Source: Bog-473 sp963777485
GTDB lineage: Bacteria > Actinomycetota > Acidimicrobiia > Acidimicrobiales > RAAP-2
Length of the DNA: 64,000 bases
Assembly: GCA_963777485.1 (NCBI GenBank)
Contig: CAVZQP010000001.1
Span: 434,001 to 498,000 of the forward strand
Reading direction: 5' to 3'
Under the pieces are notes generated by a model. It saw only the letters and a program-made list of their open reading frames with translations, had not been told where the DNA came from and made no database searches. Positions 54,894 through 64,000 of this stretch are shown here, one piece after another (within the stretch, counting starts at the first letter, position 1; each line of letters begins with the position of its first letter). The position numbers and the translations under genes were made by a program.

Positions 54894-56774
54894 GTGGGGA
54901 TCCCCGACGAGGAAGTCGCCCAGGTCCGGGCGGCCACTGACATCGTGGCCCTCATCAGCGAGCACGCCTTGTTGAAGAAGGTCGGGCGACGCTGGAGCGG
55001 GCTGTGCCCGTTCCACGCCGAGAAGACCCCCTCGTTCAGCGTGAACGCAGAAGAGGGCTTCTATTACTGCTTCGGCTGTCACGCCTCGGGCGACGCCATC
55101 ACGTTCGTGCGCGCCGTCGACCACCTCGACTTCGTGGATGCAGTACGTTTCCTGGCCGACCGGGCCGGGATCACGCTGCACGAGGACCAAGAGGCGGGCC
55201 GCGACCACCAGCGGCGCTCCGAGCTGCTGGACGCGATGGAGCGGGCCGTCGCGTGGTACCACGAGCGCTTGCTGAAGTCACCCGACGCGGGCCGGGCGCG
55301 GGACTACCTGCGCTCGCGGGGCTACGACGGCGACATCGTGCGAAAGTTCCGGCTCGGCTGGGCGCCCGACGACTGGGACGCGCTGGCCAAGGCGCTGAAG
55401 CTCTCGACGAAGGTCCTGTCCGACTCGGGCCTCGGCTTCATCAACCGCCGCGGGCGGGCGCAGGACTTCTTCCGCTCCCGCATCTTGTTCCCGATCTGCG
55501 ACCCCTCCGGCCGGCCCATTGCGCTCGGCGGCCGGATCCTCCCGCCCCGCCCCGGCCAGGGTCCGCCGGAGCGCCCCGAGCCGAAGTACAAGAACTCGCA
55601 GGAGTCGCCGATCTACACGAAGCGCCGGACGCTCTACGCGTTGAATTGGGCCAAGCAGGGTGTCATCGCCCAGGGCGAGGTCGTCGTGTGCGAGGGCTAC
55701 ACCGACGTCATCGGGTGCTTCCAAGCGGGTGTGCCGTGGGCCGTCGCCACATGCGGCACCGCGTTGGCCGAGGAGCACTTCACGCTCTTACGCAATTTCG
55801 CCAAACGGATCGTGCTCGCTTACGACGCGGACACCGCTGGACAGAGCGCGACGTCGCGCGTCTACGAGTGGGAGCGCAAGCACGAGGTGGACGTCGTGGT
55901 CGCGGACCTTCCCGGAGGCAGCGACCCCGGCGACCTGGCGCGCACCGACCCCGACTCGCTTGCCCGCGCGGTCAAGGAGGCACGGCCGTTCCTCCAGTTC
56001 CGCGTCGACCGGATGTTGGGAGCAGGGGATCTGACCACGGCGGAGGGACGCGCCCGCGCCGCGGAGGCGGCTTTGACGGCGGTGGCGGAGCACCCGGACG
56101 ACCTGGTGCGGGACCAGTACATCATGCAGCTGGCCGACCGCTGTCGCGTCGATGCGGCGCGGCTGCGCGAGCGCCTCGACCATCTGCGCGCACACCCGCC
56201 CGCGGAGCCGACGGGCCGTCGCGGCAAGGCGCGACGCGACGAGCCGCCCCCGATGGAGTACCCCGAGGACGACGGCGACTTCGACGCCGGCGACGGGGCA
56301 GAGGTCGCGGCGGGTGCGGCACTGCGTCCGGGCCCCGGGCTCGAGGCGCTCAAGCTTGCGGTGCACCGTCCCGAGGAGGTCGCGGACCGCGTGCACGCGG
56401 CGCTGTTCGCCGACCCGGTGCAGCGTGCGGCGTTCACCGCACTGCTCGAGCACGACAGCGTGCAGGACGCGGTGGAGTCAGCGACTCCCGAAGTCGGCAT
56501 CGTGTTGCGGCGTGTCATCGTCGAAGAGCCGATGGCGGGCGATCCGGAACTGGGGGATCCTGTGGATTCGGTGGTCCTCGTGCTTGTGCGCGGCGCGACG
56601 CGCCGGGCGCTCGCCGAGATGGAGATCGAGTCGCGAACCGGGGGTGACGCGTGGCAAGCACCTGCGGCCGAGTCCGCTCAAGTGGGTCTTTGGCTCAACC
56701 AACTGGACGAATCGGAGACGGGACGCGATGCCGCCGACCGGTTGGTAGCTTGGTTGGTGGACAGGGGGGCTTGA
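54894..56774 (+). CDS. dnaG: DNA primase
   Basis: 626 residues from GTG 54894. The CHC2 zinc finger is [13 protein letters not shown] then [12 protein letters not shown] near 38-66. The Toprim fold contains [17 protein letters not shown] near 263-279 and the later acidic [12 protein letters not shown] near 305-316. The C-terminal helicase-interaction domain is Arg/Ala rich. It makes RNA primers for replication. sigA follows by 16 bases, the old macromolecular synthesis operon order. Confidence 0.95.
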   Translation: MGIPDEEVAQVRAATDIVALISEHALLKKVGRRWSGLCPFHAEKTPSFSVNAEEGFYYCFGCHASGDAITFVRAVDHLDFVDAVRFLADRAGITLHEDQEAGRDHQRRSELLDAMERAVAWYHERLLKSPDAGRARDYLRSRGYDGDIVRKFRLGWAPDDWDALAKALKLSTKVLSDSGLGFINRRGRAQDFFRSRILFPICDPSGRPIALGGRILPPRPGQGPPERPEPKYKNSQESPIYTKRRTLYALNWAKQGVIAQGEVVVCEGYTDVIGCFQAGVPWAVATCGTALAEEHFTLLRNFAKRIVLAYDADTAGQSATSRVYEWERKHEVDVVVADLPGGSDPGDLARTDPDSLARAVKEARPFLQFRVDRMLGAGDLTTAEGRARAAEAALTAVAEHPDDLVRDQYIMQLADRCRVDAARLRERLDHLRAHPPAEPTGRRGKARRDEPPPMEYPEDDGDFDAGDGAEVAAGAALRPGPGLEALKLAVHRPEEVADRVHAALFADPVQRAAFTALLEHDSVQDAVESATPEVGIVLRRVIVEEPMAGDPELGDPVDSVVLVLVRGATRRALAEMEIESRTGGDAWQAPAAESAQVGLWLNQLDESETGRDAADRLVAWLVDRGA

Positions 56775-56790
56775 GCGTGGCAGGAGCAGG

Positions 56791-58161
56791 GTGAGCGAGG
56801 ATTCGGCGATCGCGATCGAAAACGGCGGATCCGATACCGCGTCGACCGGCGATTCCTCCGATTCGCTCGCATCGATCTCGTACGTTGCTTTGCCGGAGGG
56901 AGTGCCGCAGGCCGACTTCGAAGCTGTGCTGGCGGTCGGACGCGAGAAGGGTCAGCTGACCCAGGGCGAGTTGGTCGAGGCGCTCCGCACTGTCGAGCTC
57001 ACACCCGAAGTGCTCACCGCATTGATCGACCGCGTTACAGCGGAGGGCGTCACCCTTATCGTCGAAGAAGTGGTCGAGGTCATCGAAGTCGAGGAGCTGA
57101 CCGTCGAGGTCAAGACTCGCAAGGAGCCCCGGGCCGCGAAGAGCGAGGGCGCGAAGACCGAAACCCGCCGCCCGGCGAACGGCAAGCGCGCCGCGTCCGG
57201 GGACTCTGGTGGCAGCGCAGAAGACCCAGTGCACACCTATCTGAAGGAGATCGGGCGCGTCCCTCTGCTCAACGCCGAACTCGAGGTCGAGATCGCACAG
57301 ACGATCGAGGAGGGGAACGCGGCCGCGGCGAGGTTGGCCGCCAACGAACTGGCCCTCTCCGGCGACGGGAACGAGGCCGACCTGCTGGACGCGGGCGAGC
57401 TATCGAGGAACCGGCGCCTGATGCGCAAAGGGCTCAAGGCCAAGGACGAGCTGATCGAGGCCAACCTGCGCCTCGTGGTGTCGATCGCCAAGCGCTACCG
57501 CAACCGGGGTCTCGCGTTTCTCGACCTGATCCAGGAGGGCAACCTCGGGCTCATGCGGGCGGTCGACAAGTTCGACCACACGAAGGGCTTCAAGTTCTCG
57601 ACGTACGCAACCTGGTGGATCCGTCAGGCCATCACGCGTGCGATCGCCGACCAAGCACGGACTATCCGGATCCCGGTACACATGGTCGAGACGATCAACA
57701 AGGTCGTGTGGGCGCAGCGCCAACTTCTGCAGGAGCTCGGACGCGAACCGACCATCGAGGAGGTCGCGCAACGCGTCGAGTTGCCGATGGAGCGGGTGCG
57801 AGAGATCCTCCGCATCAACCAGGACACGGTGTCACTGGAACAACCGGTCGGGGACGAGGACGACTTCAACCTGTCGGATCTGATCGAGGACAGGGGAGCG
57901 GTCGTGCCTGACGACGCGGCGACACGCTCGCTCCTGGACGCGGCGGTGCGAGAGGCTCTCGGACACCTTTCCGAGCGCGAGCAAGATGTCGTGCGGCTGC
58001 GCTTCGGCCTCGACGACGGAAAGATCCGGACGCTCGAAGAGGTCGGCAAGGAGTTCGGCGTGACCCGTGAGCGGGTCCGCCAGATCGAGTCGAAGACCCT
58101 GGCCAAGCTCCGCCGGCCGGACGCGGCCCACCTGCTCCGGGACTATCTCGAAGAGTCCTGA
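56791..58161 (+). CDS. sigA: Principal RNA polymerase sigma factor
   Basis: 456 residues from GTG 56791, with AGGAG four bases before the start. It directs RNA polymerase to housekeeping promoters. An acidic N-terminal region of about 140 residues has [17 protein letters not shown]. Region 1.2 is [20 protein letters not shown] near 145-164. Region 2 has [20 protein letters not shown] and [20 protein letters not shown]. Region 4 is [20 protein letters not shown] near the C-terminus. [15 protein letters not shown] confirms a group 1 factor. Confidence 0.95.
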   Translation: MSEDSAIAIENGGSDTASTGDSSDSLASISYVALPEGVPQADFEAVLAVGREKGQLTQGELVEALRTVELTPEVLTALIDRVTAEGVTLIVEEVVEVIEVEELTVEVKTRKEPRAAKSEGAKTETRRPANGKRAASGDSGGSAEDPVHTYLKEIGRVPLLNAELEVEIAQTIEEGNAAAARLAANELALSGDGNEADLLDAGELSRNRRLMRKGLKAKDELIEANLRLVVSIAKRYRNRGLAFLDLIQEGNLGLMRAVDKFDHTKGFKFSTYATWWIRQAITRAIADQARTIRIPVHMVETINKVVWAQRQLLQELGREPTIEEVAQRVELPMERVREILRINQDTVSLEQPVGDEDDFNLSDLIEDRGAVVPDDAATRSLLDAAVREALGHLSEREQDVVRLRFGLDDGKIRTLEEVGKEFGVTRERVRQIESKTLAKLRRPDAAHLLRDYLEES

Positions 58162-58174
58162 CGAACGGCCTCGG

Positions 58175-58196
58175 GGCCGGCCGGGATCCGCCGGCC
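58175..58196. terminator. Hairpin between convergent sigA and aldehyde dehydrogenase genes
   Basis: GGCCGGC (58175-58181) pairs with GCCGGCC (58190-58196) around an 8-base loop. There is no T-run. Lying between two gene ends, it could serve both. Confidence 0.4.
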
Positions 58197-58197
58197 T

Positions 58198-59682
58198 CTA
58201 CGAGGTCCCGCTGGGCTCGCCGTTGAGGATCACCGTTTTGGTCTCGAGGAATGGCAGAAGACCCTCGACGCCACCCTCGCGGCCGATGCCGGACTGCTTG
58301 AAGCCCCCGAACGCGATACCGAAGTCCGTGCGGAAGGCGTTGTGCCCCACGGTGCCCGAACGCAGCTGACCGGCGATGGCACGGGCCCGGTCGACGTCGT
58401 TGGTGAAGACGGAGGCATTGAGGCCGTAGATCGTGTCGTTCGCCAAGGCGACGGCGTGGTCCTCGTTGTCGGCCGGGATCACGCTGAGCACCGGGCCGAA
58501 GATCTCCTCGCGCGCGATCGTCGATCCGTTGTCGACGTTGCCGAAGACGGTGGGCTCGATGTAGTAGCCACGGTCGAGGTCCTTGGGACGACCACCGCCG
58601 GTCGCCAACGTCGCACCTTCCGCGACGCCCTTGGCGATGTAGCCCTCGACCCGGTCGCGCTGGCGGCTCATCGCCAACGGGCCCATCTGGGTCTGCGCAT
58701 CGAAGGGATCGCCCACCTTGACCTTCGAGAACGTGCCGGCGAGAGTCTCGACGAACTCGTCGTGGCGCGAGCGGCCGACGATGATCCTCGTGAGGGACGA
58801 GCAGACCTGCCCCGAGAGGAAGCATTCCGCCCCCGAGATGGCGCCGGCCGCGGCCTCGAGGTCCATGTCGTCGAGGATGACGGCAGCCGACTTGCCACCG
58901 AGCTCGAGAGTGCAGCGCGCAATCCGCTCCCCGCAGATGGAGGCGATGCGCCTGCCCGCTGCGGTCGATCCGGTGAAGGTGATCTTGTCGACCCCGGGGT
59001 TGCGGACCAAAAGCTCTGAGACCTCGCGGTCCGCGGTGACGATGTTGAGGACGCCCGGGGGGAGTCCGATGTCCTCGGCAATCTCGCCGAAGAGGTAGGC
59101 GGCCCCCGGTGCCTCGGGCGAGGACTTGAGGACCACGGTGCACCCGGCGAGGAGCGCGGGGGCGATCTTGTAGGAGATCAGCGCCAGTGGCGCGTTCCAC
59201 GGGATGATCGCTCCGACGACACCGACCGGCTCGCGTACCAACAACCCGAAATCGCCGCCCCCGGTCGGCTGTGCCCGCTCCTCGAAGGGAAAGGTGTCGG
59301 CCAGGCCGGCATAGAAATCGAAGACGCCGGCCATGCCGCCGGCCGTGTACTGGGCGATGGCAAAAAGCGCACCGGATTCGCGTGGCCAGATCTGCCCGGC
59401 CGCGTCCGACTTCCCGCGTAGCCCTTCGCCCATCGCCCGCAGGTAGTCCGCGCGCTCCTTGTGAGTCAGGCGGGGCCAGGGGCCCCGGTCGAACGCTTCG
59501 CGGGCGGCGTCCACCGCCCGGGCCATGTCGGCCGCGCGTGCTTCGGGGACCGAGAAGTAGGGCTCCTCGGTCGCAGAATCGATGACCTCGATGACGTCGG
59601 AGGAAGAGGGCTCCACCCACTTGCCGCCGATGAAGAAGCGATCGTCGTGGCGGATCGGTGCGGTTGTCTTCTCGATCGTCAT
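58198..59682 (-). CDS. NAD(P)-dependent aldehyde dehydrogenase
   Basis: 494 residues from ATG 59682, with GGCAGGAG upstream. Conserved FFIGGKWVEPSS at the start, VGAIIPWNAPLALISYKIAP near 152-171, the catalytic Glu in CTLELGGKSAAVILDD near 251-266, and the nucleophile Cys in FLSGQVCSSLTRIIVG near 285-300. It oxidises an aldehyde to the acid; substrate cannot be read from sequence. No operon partner. Confidence 0.9.
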   Translation of the reverse strand: MTIEKTTAPIRHDDRFFIGGKWVEPSSSDVIEVIDSATEEPYFSVPEARAADMARAVDAAREAFDRGPWPRLTHKERADYLRAMGEGLRGKSDAAGQIWPRESGALFAIAQYTAGGMAGVFDFYAGLADTFPFEERAQPTGGGDFGLLVREPVGVVGAIIPWNAPLALISYKIAPALLAGCTVVLKSSPEAPGAAYLFGEIAEDIGLPPGVLNIVTADREVSELLVRNPGVDKITFTGSTAAGRRIASICGERIARCTLELGGKSAAVILDDMDLEAAAGAISGAECFLSGQVCSSLTRIIVGRSRHDEFVETLAGTFSKVKVGDPFDAQTQMGPLAMSRQRDRVEGYIAKGVAEGATLATGGGRPKDLDRGYYIEPTVFGNVDNGSTIAREEIFGPVLSVIPADNEDHAVALANDTIYGLNASVFTNDVDRARAIAGQLRSGTVGHNAFRTDFGIAFGGFKQSGIGREGGVEGLLPFLETKTVILNGEPSGTS

Positions 59683-59883
59683 CGTTGGCACTCCTGCCTT
59701 CTCAATGTGGATGTCGGAGAACTTACGCGAATGCCCACGAGCGCGTGAGGTCGTGGAATCATCGGTCCGCAATCCCAGCTGGGAGGCCTGCTCCGCACCT
59801 GTTCGGAGCTCCTTTCTGGTGCGGGCAACCGGTCGGCCCGCTGATATCGTGCGGGGGCTGTATCGGAGCTCTGTGCTCCACCT

Positions 59884-59955
<72 letters not shown>

Positions 59956-60708
59956 CACGCTTGTCGTTCTCGCTGGTCAGGCTTGGTAGCTCGACCACCT
60001 CACCCTCCACCTCGGTGTCGTCGTGCGCGCCATGTGTGCGAACGGATTGCGCACTGATGGAAATCGGGAGCACGGTTCGGTGATCGCTTAGGTTCAGAGG
60101 CCGGGGCCCGTAGCGCGTCGCGCTCTTCGGAGGCGCGCTCGTAGAGCACCACCTGGCGACGGACTGACACCAACCGCGGCTCACGATCTTCTTGGGTTCT
60201 CGCACCGATGGACGCGCACACGGGGCCGTCATGGTCGCGTTGGAGATGTAGCTCTCCCATTTTCCGGCTGCATCCAGGAACCCCTTCAGCGACGCTTGAC
60301 GCTCTGGTCGTCAATGTCCATGGCCATGGCCTATTGCTGTTTGTCGCAGGAGAGCCTCTGCGAACACTCTCGGTTTGCGCATCGGTCGACCCACTCGACT
60401 CCGTAATTGCAAACGGGTATTGATTGACTGAGATCCTCCATGTGCGTAACGTTTCACTCAGTTGGATCGACCTTGACGGGATTGCAGTTCTGATGGATCG
60501 GCGGTGGGACGCGCATGGCGAGCGTTCGAACCAGAGCAATCAGGTGCGACGAGGCAATACGACATCTCGTCTTAGGCGCGGCAACACTCCACGACGTGCC
60601 CGATAGCCCTGTTGAAGCTGCCGATGACTGCGGCACCAAACCGGTCAAACCGACGTACGCGACGGCGACGAGCTGAGTGTGAGTTCGTAGAAAGCGGGGC
60701 TTAGCGAC
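59956..60708. other. 753-base gap after tRNA-Asn, no supported gene
   Basis: Several short open frames exist on both strands, none with a ribosome binding site or known motif. The base composition is lower in GC than in the flanking core genes and the sequence looks non-coding or decayed. No copy of the tRNA 3' end was seen to bound an element. Confidence 0.55.
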
Positions 60709-61323
60709 ATGTCCGGACGAACATTTTCATCTGGCGCGACTCGGTTGATCGCAATAATCGCAATGAGTCTTCCGATTCTGGGCATAATCGGAATCCTCGT
60801 TTACACGGGCTTCTCGTCGACATTCGGAGTCGGGCTACTCGCGGCACTCGGAGCGGCGACGGTCGGTTTGCTGATCGGACTCCTCTTCGGTGTTCCGAAG
60901 GCCGTTTCGTCGGGACAGGTGCGTCAAAGTGCCGAGATCAAGCAAGTAGCGGATCAAACGGTTGTGTCCGCCCTAACTCCAGGACAACAGGCTGAGTTGC
61001 AGAAATGGAAAGCGGCAACCGATGCCCAACCGACCGGACAAACAAAGGCTTCCACCTTTGCGCCGAGCACCAATCTCGCTGAGGTAAGTGACTGGCTCAC
61101 CAAACTGCTGATCGGCGCCAGTTTGGTTTCTCTCTCCAAGTTGGGTCCACCCATTGGACGCCTAATAGATTCAATCGCAGGCGGATTGAGCACCGGCGGC
61201 AGTGCGACAAGCTCAGCAAAAGTTGTCGCAGGAGCAATCCTGTTTGGCTACGTAGCCATGGGATTTCTCGATGGGTACATCTTGACCACGGTTTGGTATC
61301 AACGAGAACTCGATGAAGGTTGA
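60709..61323 (+). CDS. Membrane protein with TNLxxVSDWLTKLLIG motif, unknown function
   Basis: 204 residues from ATG 60709. Two helices form a hairpin near 11-33 and 38-62 (ending GLLFGVPKA), a soluble region of 60 residues follows, then TNLAEVSDWLTKLLIGASLV near 122-141 and a last helix near 163-188. I recall similar T/NxLxQxSDWLTKxLVG proteins in many bacteria as uncharacterised, sometimes near conflict loci; that is memory, not a search. The gene is AT-richer than its neighbours, with codon choice unlike the core genes, suggesting transfer. Confidence 0.65.
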   Translation: MSGRTFSSGATRLIAIIAMSLPILGIIGILVYTGFSSTFGVGLLAALGAATVGLLIGLLFGVPKAVSSGQVRQSAEIKQVADQTVVSALTPGQQAELQKWKAATDAQPTGQTKASTFAPSTNLAEVSDWLTKLLIGASLVSLSKLGPPIGRLIDSIAGGLSTGGSATSSAKVVAGAILFGYVAMGFLDGYILTTVWYQRELDEG

Positions 61324-61365
61324 TGTCCTTCTCTTTAACGGTGGCTGAACCGTAACGCGAACTGT

Positions 61366-63051
61366 TCAGGGGGATATGCCAGTCCCCGCCGGTAGCCAAG
61401 GGGGCGGTTCGAGCCCGTAGAGCGACTGCATGAGCCGCTCGGTCACGGTCAGACCGGACTCGATCCAGTTCTGGGCCGGAGACCAGCAGTCCCCAACCAC
61501 CGAGACCTTCATCTCGTCGAAGGGGTCGGCCAGGTACGTGACGACTTGCGCTGAGTCGGCGTGCACGTTCCACCAATGGAAACCGTTGCCATAGGGAAGG
61601 TTCTCCCAGTTGATGAAGCCGGCCCAATAGGGTTCGGGAATCGGGACGCCGTGCACCTCGGCCAGTTGCGCCACGGCTGCGGCGACCATCGCAGGGGGTG
61701 CGTCGCGCGGGCTCGGAACGCCGTTGAAATCACGTGCGGCTTCGTAGCCGTTCCAGAAACCGGCGGGCGCCTGGTCGTTGTACAGCATGAGAAGAGAGTT
61801 CTGATTTGATACCTCGCCACCTGGCTGTTCGCTTTCGGTTCCGAAGTACCAGATCCGCTTTGCCGGCAGGTCGGTGATCGAGTAGCCGCCCACGATTCCG
61901 AGGGTCTTCCACCACGGGGCGGAGAAACCGAGGAACATCTTCGATGGGGTGGTCGGCCCCACTGTCCCCAGGGCGGTTTGAAAGGCCGTTTCTCGGAGCA
62001 GTGGGCTCCGCACCGCCAGCTTCTGCAGGGGCTCAAGCGGTGTGGTGAGGATGACGCGCTTGGCTGTGACCATCGAGGTCATTCCGCCCGGATGCCTCAT
62101 GGTTATGGTGGATCCTCCACCTCCATTGGGCACGATCGATATAGCCGTCGAAGAGAGGTGAATCAACGCACCGGCGGCCCGGGCCATGGCGCCCAGGGTG
62201 AGCGGGAGGCGCATATAGCCGCCTGGAATCGTGAAGTAGAGCGCATTCGGTGCGAAGTCCCCGGCCAACTCCTGCATCATCTCAACCGAGTTCCAGTTCT
62301 CGGCCAAGGAGGGATAACCCACGCCGTCGGCCACCAGGTTGTACCCCTCGGGGCTGAGGGCGCTTTGCATCAAGTTCCAATAGCCCTGGTCCCGCAACAG
62401 CTCGCCGCCGTATGTGGAGGTGGCCTTCACCTTGGTCCACTCAGCACCGGTCAGCGTCGGTGCGTTGGGTACGTAAGTCTCGATCCCTTTCAGCAGCAAT
62501 TGGGAGGGAGTCATGCCCTGTTCGGCCGGGGGCAACGGGTACGGCACGACCGAAGGGTCCGAATACTGGTTCACTTGAAACCGGGTGCCGCGCAGATAGA
62601 CGTAGTTGTTCCCATTCCCGGCGCTGAACGGGACAGTGGGGAGCTTCAGGGCGCCGATCAGCTTGGGTACGATCTCCTGGTTCTGTAGGAATCGCATCCC
62701 GCCGAACTCAGCGATCAGGTGCGGCCCTCCGGGCACGACCTCCGACCAGATCCGTCCGCCCAGGCGGTCCGAGGCTTCGAAAACAGCCACCGACGGCTTC
62801 GAGCTCACTGGGCTCTTCGACCGCGGTGTCCCGGTAAGCAGGCGATAAGCGGCGTAGAGGCCGGACGGTCCGCCCCCGATGATGGCCACGTCGACGTCGG
62901 TGGTGGGACTGCCAGCGCTCGAGGTACTGGCGCATGCGGCGAGAGACGCCGGCCCCAACGTGCCGACCAGTGCTGCGGCGCCGGCCCAACGCAGCACCTC
63001 ACGCCGGGAGACTCCTTCGTGTTGCCGGCCGTCTCGTGAACCCTGGGTCAC
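61366..63051 (-). CDS. Tat-exported lipoprotein-like flavin amine oxidase
   Basis: 561 residues from GTG 63051. The N-terminus has SRREVLRWAGAAALVGTLGP then LAAC near residues 15-40: a twin-arginine signal ending in a lipobox. FAD binding is DVAIIGGGPSGLYAAYRLL near 53-71, with EASDRLGGRIWSE near 91-103. The C-terminal WSPAQNWIESGLTVTERLM near 527-545 resembles the monoamine oxidase flavin contact. It likely oxidises an amine or amino acid outside the cell; the substrate is unknown. Confidence 0.85.
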   Translation of the reverse strand: MTQGSRDGRQHEGVSRREVLRWAGAAALVGTLGPASLAACASTSSAGSPTTDVDVAIIGGGPSGLYAAYRLLTGTPRSKSPVSSKPSVAVFEASDRLGGRIWSEVVPGGPHLIAEFGGMRFLQNQEIVPKLIGALKLPTVPFSAGNGNNYVYLRGTRFQVNQYSDPSVVPYPLPPAEQGMTPSQLLLKGIETYVPNAPTLTGAEWTKVKATSTYGGELLRDQGYWNLMQSALSPEGYNLVADGVGYPSLAENWNSVEMMQELAGDFAPNALYFTIPGGYMRLPLTLGAMARAAGALIHLSSTAISIVPNGGGGSTITMRHPGGMTSMVTAKRVILTTPLEPLQKLAVRSPLLRETAFQTALGTVGPTTPSKMFLGFSAPWWKTLGIVGGYSITDLPAKRIWYFGTESEQPGGEVSNQNSLLMLYNDQAPAGFWNGYEAARDFNGVPSPRDAPPAMVAAAVAQLAEVHGVPIPEPYWAGFINWENLPYGNGFHWWNVHADSAQVVTYLADPFDEMKVSVVGDCWSPAQNWIESGLTVTERLMQSLYGLEPPPWLPAGTGISP

Positions 63052-63277
63052 GACCTATCCACACCCATCCTTAAACATCGTGGCCCGCTTCGAGCGTCTA
63101 TCTCACAACAAAGGATGTAACCAGCAAGTTTGATGCTAACCCAGTGATCCAGGCGGACGCCTACACAAAGGGAACCCCTCGCGGGAACGGACGAGGCCCG
63201 CAAAGGCTCATCGGAGGTGCTTCTCTTCGCTTCTTGACATTCGCCAGGGGAGTCCTTTACGCGGGATCCGCCGCCAG

Positions 63278-63283
63278 TACCAT
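63278..63283 (+). promoter_or_regulatory. -10 box TACCAT before a leader mini-ORF of the MFS gene
   Basis: TACCAT, seven bases, then ATG 63291. TTTACG about 16 bases upstream is a possible -35 element. Confidence 0.45.
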
Positions 63284-63290
63284 CACGGCG

Positions 63291-63320
63291 ATGGCGGGGT
63301 CTCTGCGAACGTGGCCATGA
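63291..63320 (+). CDS. Leader mini-ORF coupled to the MFS gene
   Basis: Nine codons (MAGSLRTWP) and a TGA that overlaps the MFS ATG as ATGA. It sits seven bases after a -10 box. No ribosome binding site precedes the MFS start, so translation probably restarts from this mini-ORF. The same layout occurs at hinT. Confidence 0.4.
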   Translation: MAGSLRTWP

Positions 63321-64000
63321 CGCCGGCACCTTCGCGAAGAGGGGTTCTGGCGGCGATCTCCGTCGCACTGTTCTGTATCCAACTCGATTTCTTCGCGCTC
63401 AACCTCGCACTTCCCGGTATCGCGGAGTCTTTCCACACCTCAGCGCAGGCCACGCAGTGGACGATCAGCGCCTACATGCTCGCCCTCGGGTCGATGTTCA
63501 TCGTGGGCGGTCGACTGGGTGATGTGTTCGGCCGGCGCCCCGTCTTGCTGTGGGGCATCGGCATCTTCGTTCTGTCGTCGGTCGGCGCAGCGGTGGCACC
63601 CGACATGGGGAGCCTGATCGCTTTCCGGGTGATCCAAGGGATCGGGGCCGCTTTCATTTTCCCCGTGGGCGTCTCGGCGGTTTCCAACGCATTCCCCGGC
63701 TCCATCAGGGCCCGAGCGCTTGGACTGACATTTGGTCTTGCCAATTTGGGCACGGCCCTCGGGCCGTTCGTTGGAGGTGGCCTGGCCGGCGGTCCTGGAT
63801 GGCGCTGGATCTTCTGGGTGCTTTCCGCGCTGGCAGCAGCGTGCTTCTTGCTCGCCGTCAGGTTCGTGCCCGACAGCCGCGACGCGGCGGCGGATCGCCG
63901 TCTCGATCTCCCCGGAGCCGTTCTTATTGCCGGTGGAGTCGCCCTCGTCAGTTTGGGCTTCATCCAGGGGAGCTCGTGGGGTTGGACATCCCTTGCGACG
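63317..64000 (+). CDS. MFS transporter (DHA2/EmrB-like), 3' end outside window
   Basis: The frame runs from ATG 63317 to the window end, 228 codons with no stop. LAAISVALFCIQLDFFALNL opens the first helix. GRLGDVFGRRPV near 57-68 is MFS motif A and FRVIQGIGAAFIFPVGVSA near 94-112 is motif B. LTFGLANLGTALGPFVGGGL near 133-152 fits motif C of antiporters. It is probably a drug or metabolite exporter. Confidence 0.85.
   Translation, partial: MTPAPSRRGVLAAISVALFCIQLDFFALNLALPGIAESFHTSAQATQWTISAYMLALGSMFIVGGRLGDVFGRRPVLLWGIGIFVLSSVGAAVAPDMGSLIAFRVIQGIGAAFIFPVGVSAVSNAFPGSIRARALGLTFGLANLGTALGPFVGGGLAGGPGWRWIFWVLSALAAACFLLAVRFVPDSRDAAADRRLDLPGAVLIAGGVALVSLGFIQGSSWGWTSLAT

Noticed and set aside
60000..60700. 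Genes on either strand after tRNA-Asn
   Set aside because: Frames are short, overlapping and without ribosome binding sites or motifs; I see no supported gene.

Overview
The window is high-GC DNA from an actinobacterium. An Acidimicrobiia-like lineage is my inference; no marker here proves it. The signs are an F420-type LLM oxidoreductase, a FolP2-like DHPS paralogue, an actinobacterial LexA box, a principal sigma factor linked to dnaG, and a conserved core order of holA, rpsT, lepA, hrcA, dnaJ, rsmE, hinT, phoH, ybeY, CNNM/CBS, era, then uppS, recO, hemW, glyS, ppdK, dnaG and sigA. GTG and TTG starts are common. About fifteen starts, counting two mini-ORFs, lie 6-9 nt after a TANNNT -10 box, so much transcription here looks leaderless.

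Layout. 1-5.5 kb: a truncated membrane protein, then an envelope thiol/metal cluster (polytopic protein with a Met/His-rich segment, two small membrane proteins, DUF929 thioredoxin-fold protein, VKOR). 5.6-9.0 kb: a small unknown, a DUF885 hydrolase and a LuxR regulator. 9.2-12.96 kb: a probable decayed integrative islet. It is bounded by tRNA-Ala(GGC) and a degenerate copy of that tRNA's 3' half, and holds a DUF2252 gene, a sulfatase and an integrase C-terminal remnant. 13.1-20.5 kb: leuS, an MFS exporter, then a minus-strand phosphotransferase/PAC2/LLM operon. 20.6-23.2 kb: thioredoxin, folP2-like and holA. 23.2-30.7 kb: an accessory block (antibiotic kinase, ECF sigma plus STAS, SDR, SRPBCC, methyltransferase, VOC, AraC, a broken GGDEF-type sensor, PPOX) that splits holA from rpsT/lepA. 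30.7-40.6 kb: rpsT (frameshifted as read), lepA, and the CIRCE-controlled hrcA-dnaJ run through to era. 40.5-49.3 kb: DinG-like helicase, hemerythrin, uppS, LexA-boxed dinB, recO, hemW, glyS. 49.4-51.8 kb: a DrrAB-like ABC exporter divergent from a MarR regulator, with a palindrome covering both -10 boxes. 51.8-59.7 kb: ppdK, dnaG, sigA, aldehyde dehydrogenase. 59.9-64 kb: tRNA-Asn, an AT-richer stretch with an unknown membrane protein, a Tat-exported amine oxidase, and an MFS gene cut by the window end.

The items most worth a second look are the tRNA-bounded islet, two leaderless mini-ORFs that overlap the next gene by ATGA (hinT and the last MFS gene), the nested palindrome between dnaG and its divergent neighbour, single-base frame breaks in rpsT and in the GGDEF-type protein, and the DUF929/VKOR envelope cluster.
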